In this document: positions 61,291 through 64,000 of the stretch, piece by piece
Layout of the letters: each line of letters opens with the position of its first letter
Numbering within the stretch: position 1 is the first letter of the stretch
Assembly: GCF_003259175.1 (NCBI RefSeq)
Contig: NZ_QGOK01000003.1
Span: forward strand, 558,001 to 622,000
DNA length: 64,000 nucleotides
Direction of reading: 5' to 3'
Origin: Marinomonas shanghaiensis
GTDB lineage: Bacteria; Pseudomonadota; Gammaproteobacteria; Pseudomonadales; Marinomonadaceae
Notes under the pieces: model-generated
Seen by the model: only the letters and a program-made list of their open reading frames with translations
The model's database searches: none
Told to the model about the DNA's origin: nothing
Made by a program: the position numbers and the translations under genes

Positions 61291-64000
61291 ATGACCTCGT
61301 GCATTCGCGATTTGTTAAACAACGATGAATTTATTGCTCGCCACATTGGCCCTGATGAATCAGAGCAAGCCAAAATGCTAGCAACAATCGGCATTAGCAG
61401 CCTTTCAGAACTGATTGAAAAAACCGTTCCAGAGGCCATTCGTCAAGCAAATCTAGACCTTTCCGCCAACCCTGTTAGCGAAAGCGAAGCGCTTGTGCAG
61501 TTGAAAGCCATCGCCAACCACAACAAAGTGGCGCGTTCTTTTATCGGCATGGGCTATCACGACACGCATGTGCCATCCCCTATTTTACGTAACTTACTTG
61601 AAAACCCAGGCTGGTACACAGCATATACACCTTACCAACCAGAGATTTCTCAAGGTCGTTTGGAAGCGTTATTAAACTTCCAACAAGTCATTATCGACCT
61701 AACAGGCATGGAGATATCTAACGCTTCTTTGTTAGATGAAGCAACGGCCGCTGCCGAAGCCATGACGCTGATGAAGCGCTCAAATCGCAAAAAGAGCGAT
61801 AAGCTATTCGTTGCAAATCACTGCTTGCCACAAACCATTGATGTTGTTAAAACTCGTGCCGAGCTATTAGACATTGACGTTATTGTCGATGATATCGCTA
61901 ACTTTGCACAGCATGATGTGTTTGGCGCCATCTTCCAATACCCAGGCATTGACGGTACCGTCACGGATTTGACTCCTGTTATTGCACAAGCACATGAGCA
62001 AGATGCTCTTGTTAGTATCGCGGTAGACCTCCTTTCACTTGTGCTACTAAAATCACCTGGCGATATGGGTGCGGATATTGTTTTCGGTTCGGCTCAACGC
62101 TTTGGTGTGCCGATGGGCTTTGGTGGACCTCACGCTGCCTTCCTAGCAACGAAAGACGCATTTAAACGCTCTATGCCAGGTCGCGTTATTGGCGTATCTA
62201 AAGACAGCCATGGCAAACCAGCACTTCGTATGGCAATGCAAACGCGCGAGCAACACATTCGCCGCGAAAAAGCCACATCAAACATTTGTACAGCCCAAGC
62301 ATTACTTGCCATGATGGCTGGCTTCTATGCGGTTTATCACGGCCCTGCTGGTCTTAAGAAAATTGCCAATCGCATTGCCGCATTAACGAATTGCTTTGCG
62401 AACGCCATTAAAAAGCAAAACTTCACAACGAACGCAAGCTACTTTGATACCCTTGTTATTAATACTGGCGAGCAAACAGACAGTATCATGGCTAACGGTG
62501 CGGCGAAGTTAATGAACTTCTACAAAGTATCTGAGAGCCAAATATCGGTTGCCCTAAACGAAACCATCACACCAAACGATCTTATCGACTTGGCTGGATG
62601 CTTCGGTGCAGAATTGTCGCTAGAAGACGTTACCAACGCTGAAACGGCATACGGTTTTGACACCGCTATGCTACGCCAAGACGCTATACTGACTCACCCC
62701 GTGTTTAACAGCCATCACAGCGAAACTGAATTGATGCGCTACATGCACCAATTGGAAGTGAAAGACATCGCACTTAATCAAAGCATGATTCCGCTTGGCT
62801 CTTGTACGATGAAGCTAAACGCGGCATCTGAAATGATTCCAGTGACTTGGGCAGAGTTCGGCCGCATTCACCCGTTTGCACCAAGCAATCAAGTTGCTGG
62901 TTACCATGCCTTGTTGCAAGAGCTAGTCGATATGCTTTCTAAAGCAACAGGCTACGATACCGTTTCTTTACAGCCAAACTCTGGCGCACAAGGCGAATAC
63001 GCAGGTCTTATTGCCATTGATAAATACCACAAATCTCGTGGCGACCATGAACGCGATGTGTGCTTGATTCCAAGCTCCGCTCACGGCACCAATCCAGCAT
63101 CTGCTGCATTAGCGGGCATGAAAGTGGTTATCGTGAAATGTGACGAAAATGGCAACATTGATTTGGTTGACCTTGCAGAAAAAGCCGAAAAACATGCTGC
63201 AGAACTAAGCTGCATAATGGCCACCTACCCATCGACTCACGGAGTGTTCGAAGAGCATATTCGTGAAGTATGCGACATTGTTCACAAGTTTGGCGGTCAA
63301 GTATACATAGATGGCGCCAACTTAAACGCACTAGTGGGTGTTGCGCCTCCGGGAACGTTCGGCGGTGACGTTTCTCACCTTAATCTGCACAAAACCTTCT
63401 GCATTCCACACGGTGGCGGTGGTCCTGGAATGGGTCCAATTGGTGTTAAATCTCATCTTGCGCCTTTCCTACCAGGCCACGCTGTTGCGCCAGTAATGGG
63501 CATGCTTGAGCAGCACGGTGCGGTATCTGCTGCACCTTACGGCAGCGCAAGCATTCTGGTGATCACTTGGATGTACATCAAAATGATGGGCGACAAAGGT
63601 TTGCGTGATGCAACCTTCAACGCCATTTTAAACGCTAACTATATTGCTAAACGCTTAGCCGATCACTACCCAGTGCTTTACACAGGCAAAAACGGTACCG
63701 TGGCACACGAATGTATCATCGACATTCGCCCACTAAAAGCAGAGTCAGGTATCAGCGAAGAAGATATTGCTAAGCGCTTAATGGACTTTGGTTTCCACGC
63801 ACCAACTATGTCTTTCCCTGTTGCTGGTACCTTAATGATCGAACCGACAGAATCTGAAAACCTTGAAGAACTGGATCGTTTCTGCGACTCCATGATTCAG
63901 ATTCGTAAAGAGATTAGTAAAGTCCAAGCGGGTGAATGGCCACTAGAAGACAACCCGTTAGTGAATGCACCACACACCGCAGACAGCCTCCTAGACATGG
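61291..64000 (+). CDS. gcvP: Glycine dehydrogenase (decarboxylating), P protein, partial
   Basis: PLP enzyme of the glycine cleavage system that decarboxylates glycine and loads the methylamine on GcvH. The window holds the start and about 903 codons; the end lies beyond the right edge (E. coli GcvP has 957 aa). Visible parts are [42 protein letters not shown] (cited by [11 protein letters not shown]), [22 protein letters not shown] and the PLP Lys in [19 protein letters not shown] 61291 has AGGTGA upstream. No frameshift is seen. Confidence 0.96.
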   Translation, partial: MTSCIRDLLNNDEFIARHIGPDESEQAKMLATIGISSLSELIEKTVPEAIRQANLDLSANPVSESEALVQLKAIANHNKVARSFIGMGYHDTHVPSPILRNLLENPGWYTAYTPYQPEISQGRLEALLNFQQVIIDLTGMEISNASLLDEATAAAEAMTLMKRSNRKKSDKLFVANHCLPQTIDVVKTRAELLDIDVIVDDIANFAQHDVFGAIFQYPGIDGTVTDLTPVIAQAHEQDALVSIAVDLLSLVLLKSPGDMGADIVFGSAQRFGVPMGFGGPHAAFLATKDAFKRSMPGRVIGVSKDSHGKPALRMAMQTREQHIRREKATSNICTAQALLAMMAGFYAVYHGPAGLKKIANRIAALTNCFANAIKKQNFTTNASYFDTLVINTGEQTDSIMANGAAKLMNFYKVSESQISVALNETITPNDLIDLAGCFGAELSLEDVTNAETAYGFDTAMLRQDAILTHPVFNSHHSETELMRYMHQLEVKDIALNQSMIPLGSCTMKLNAASEMIPVTWAEFGRIHPFAPSNQVAGYHALLQELVDMLSKATGYDTVSLQPNSGAQGEYAGLIAIDKYHKSRGDHERDVCLIPSSAHGTNPASAALAGMKVVIVKCDENGNIDLVDLAEKAEKHAAELSCIMATYPSTHGVFEEHIREVCDIVHKFGGQVYIDGANLNALVGVAPPGTFGGDVSHLNLHKTFCIPHGGGGPGMGPIGVKSHLAPFLPGHAVAPVMGMLEQHGAVSAAPYGSASILVITWMYIKMMGDKGLRDATFNAILNANYIAKRLADHYPVLYTGKNGTVAHECIIDIRPLKAESGISEEDIAKRLMDFGFHAPTMSFPVAGTLMIEPTESENLEELDRFCDSMIQIRKEISKVQAGEWPLEDNPLVNAPHTADSLLDM

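Overview
The window is a continuous piece of a gammaproteobacterial chromosome with moderate GC. Gene content and order (CheV, MksFEB condensin, hemN-fnr, prmB-aroC, yjjX/yjjG, holB-tmk-mltG-pabC, alaA-htpX, pdxB-epmC and a glyA-gcvHP cluster divergent from gcvT) suggest an Oceanospirillales bacterium, most like Marinomonas; the genus is an inference from family resemblance only. About 63 protein genes and 8 tRNA genes are packed tightly on both strands. I see no insertion sequence, prophage, integrase, CRISPR array, rRNA or origin. No gene looks clearly broken; one small secreted-protein gene (44051) lacks an ATG start, and gcvP is cut by the right edge.

Layout. 0-5 kb: cheV, a TSUP permease, then hemH with a HAD hydrolase, a small amphipathic-repeat secreted protein and a triple C4 zinc-finger protein; a convergent SDR epimerase closes the block. 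5.7-11.9 kb: a CbiX-like chelatase, then the SMC-like condensin operon mksF-mksE-mksB with bolA overlapping its end. 11.9-18 kb: a STAS protein and a receiver-PP2C phosphatase (partner-switch pair), UPF0149, a RecQ-like helicase with SprT, ttcA and a YfaZ-like porin. 18-23.5 kb: a leftward hemN-fnr-apt run, a small hydrolase, tusA, a CBS protein, a small secreted protein and a MaoC hydratase. 23.5-29.6 kb: HAD phosphatase-sppA, a KfrA-like coiled-coil DNA-binding protein with a large operator palindrome, prmB-aroC, yjjX, yjjG.

29.8-44 kb (mostly leftward): a SulP transporter, an MFS efflux pump, a copper operon (merR-copA plus an overlapping 31-codon membrane ORF), ndh, yaiI, ETF-QO with an acyl-CoA dehydrogenase and an AraC regulator, a basic protein and a cytochrome b562-like protein. 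44-51 kb: a Lon-like protease and the pabC-mltG-tmk-holB-tatD run. 51.4-52.4 kb: a tRNA operon with five tRNA-Glu(TTC) and three tRNA-Gly(GCC) genes. 52.5-58 kb: yajG-like lipoprotein, alaA, htpX, a PilZ protein, pdxB, epmC. 58-64 kb: the glycine cleavage cluster, gcvT leftward and glyA-gcvH-gcvP rightward.

No obviously new multi-gene system stands out. The most interesting signals are regulatory: a 41-bp near-perfect palindrome in front of the kfrA-like gene, two matching GTTTCC-N4-GGAAAC operators between gcvT and glyA where I see neither a glycine riboswitch nor a local regulator gene, a hairpin that buries the hemN ribosome-binding site, and a MerR-type stretched promoter in front of merR-copA. 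Also notable are a complete MksFEB condensin without the JetD nuclease of Wadjet defence systems, an unlisted tiny membrane ORF coupled to copA, and a recent duplication inside the tRNA cluster.
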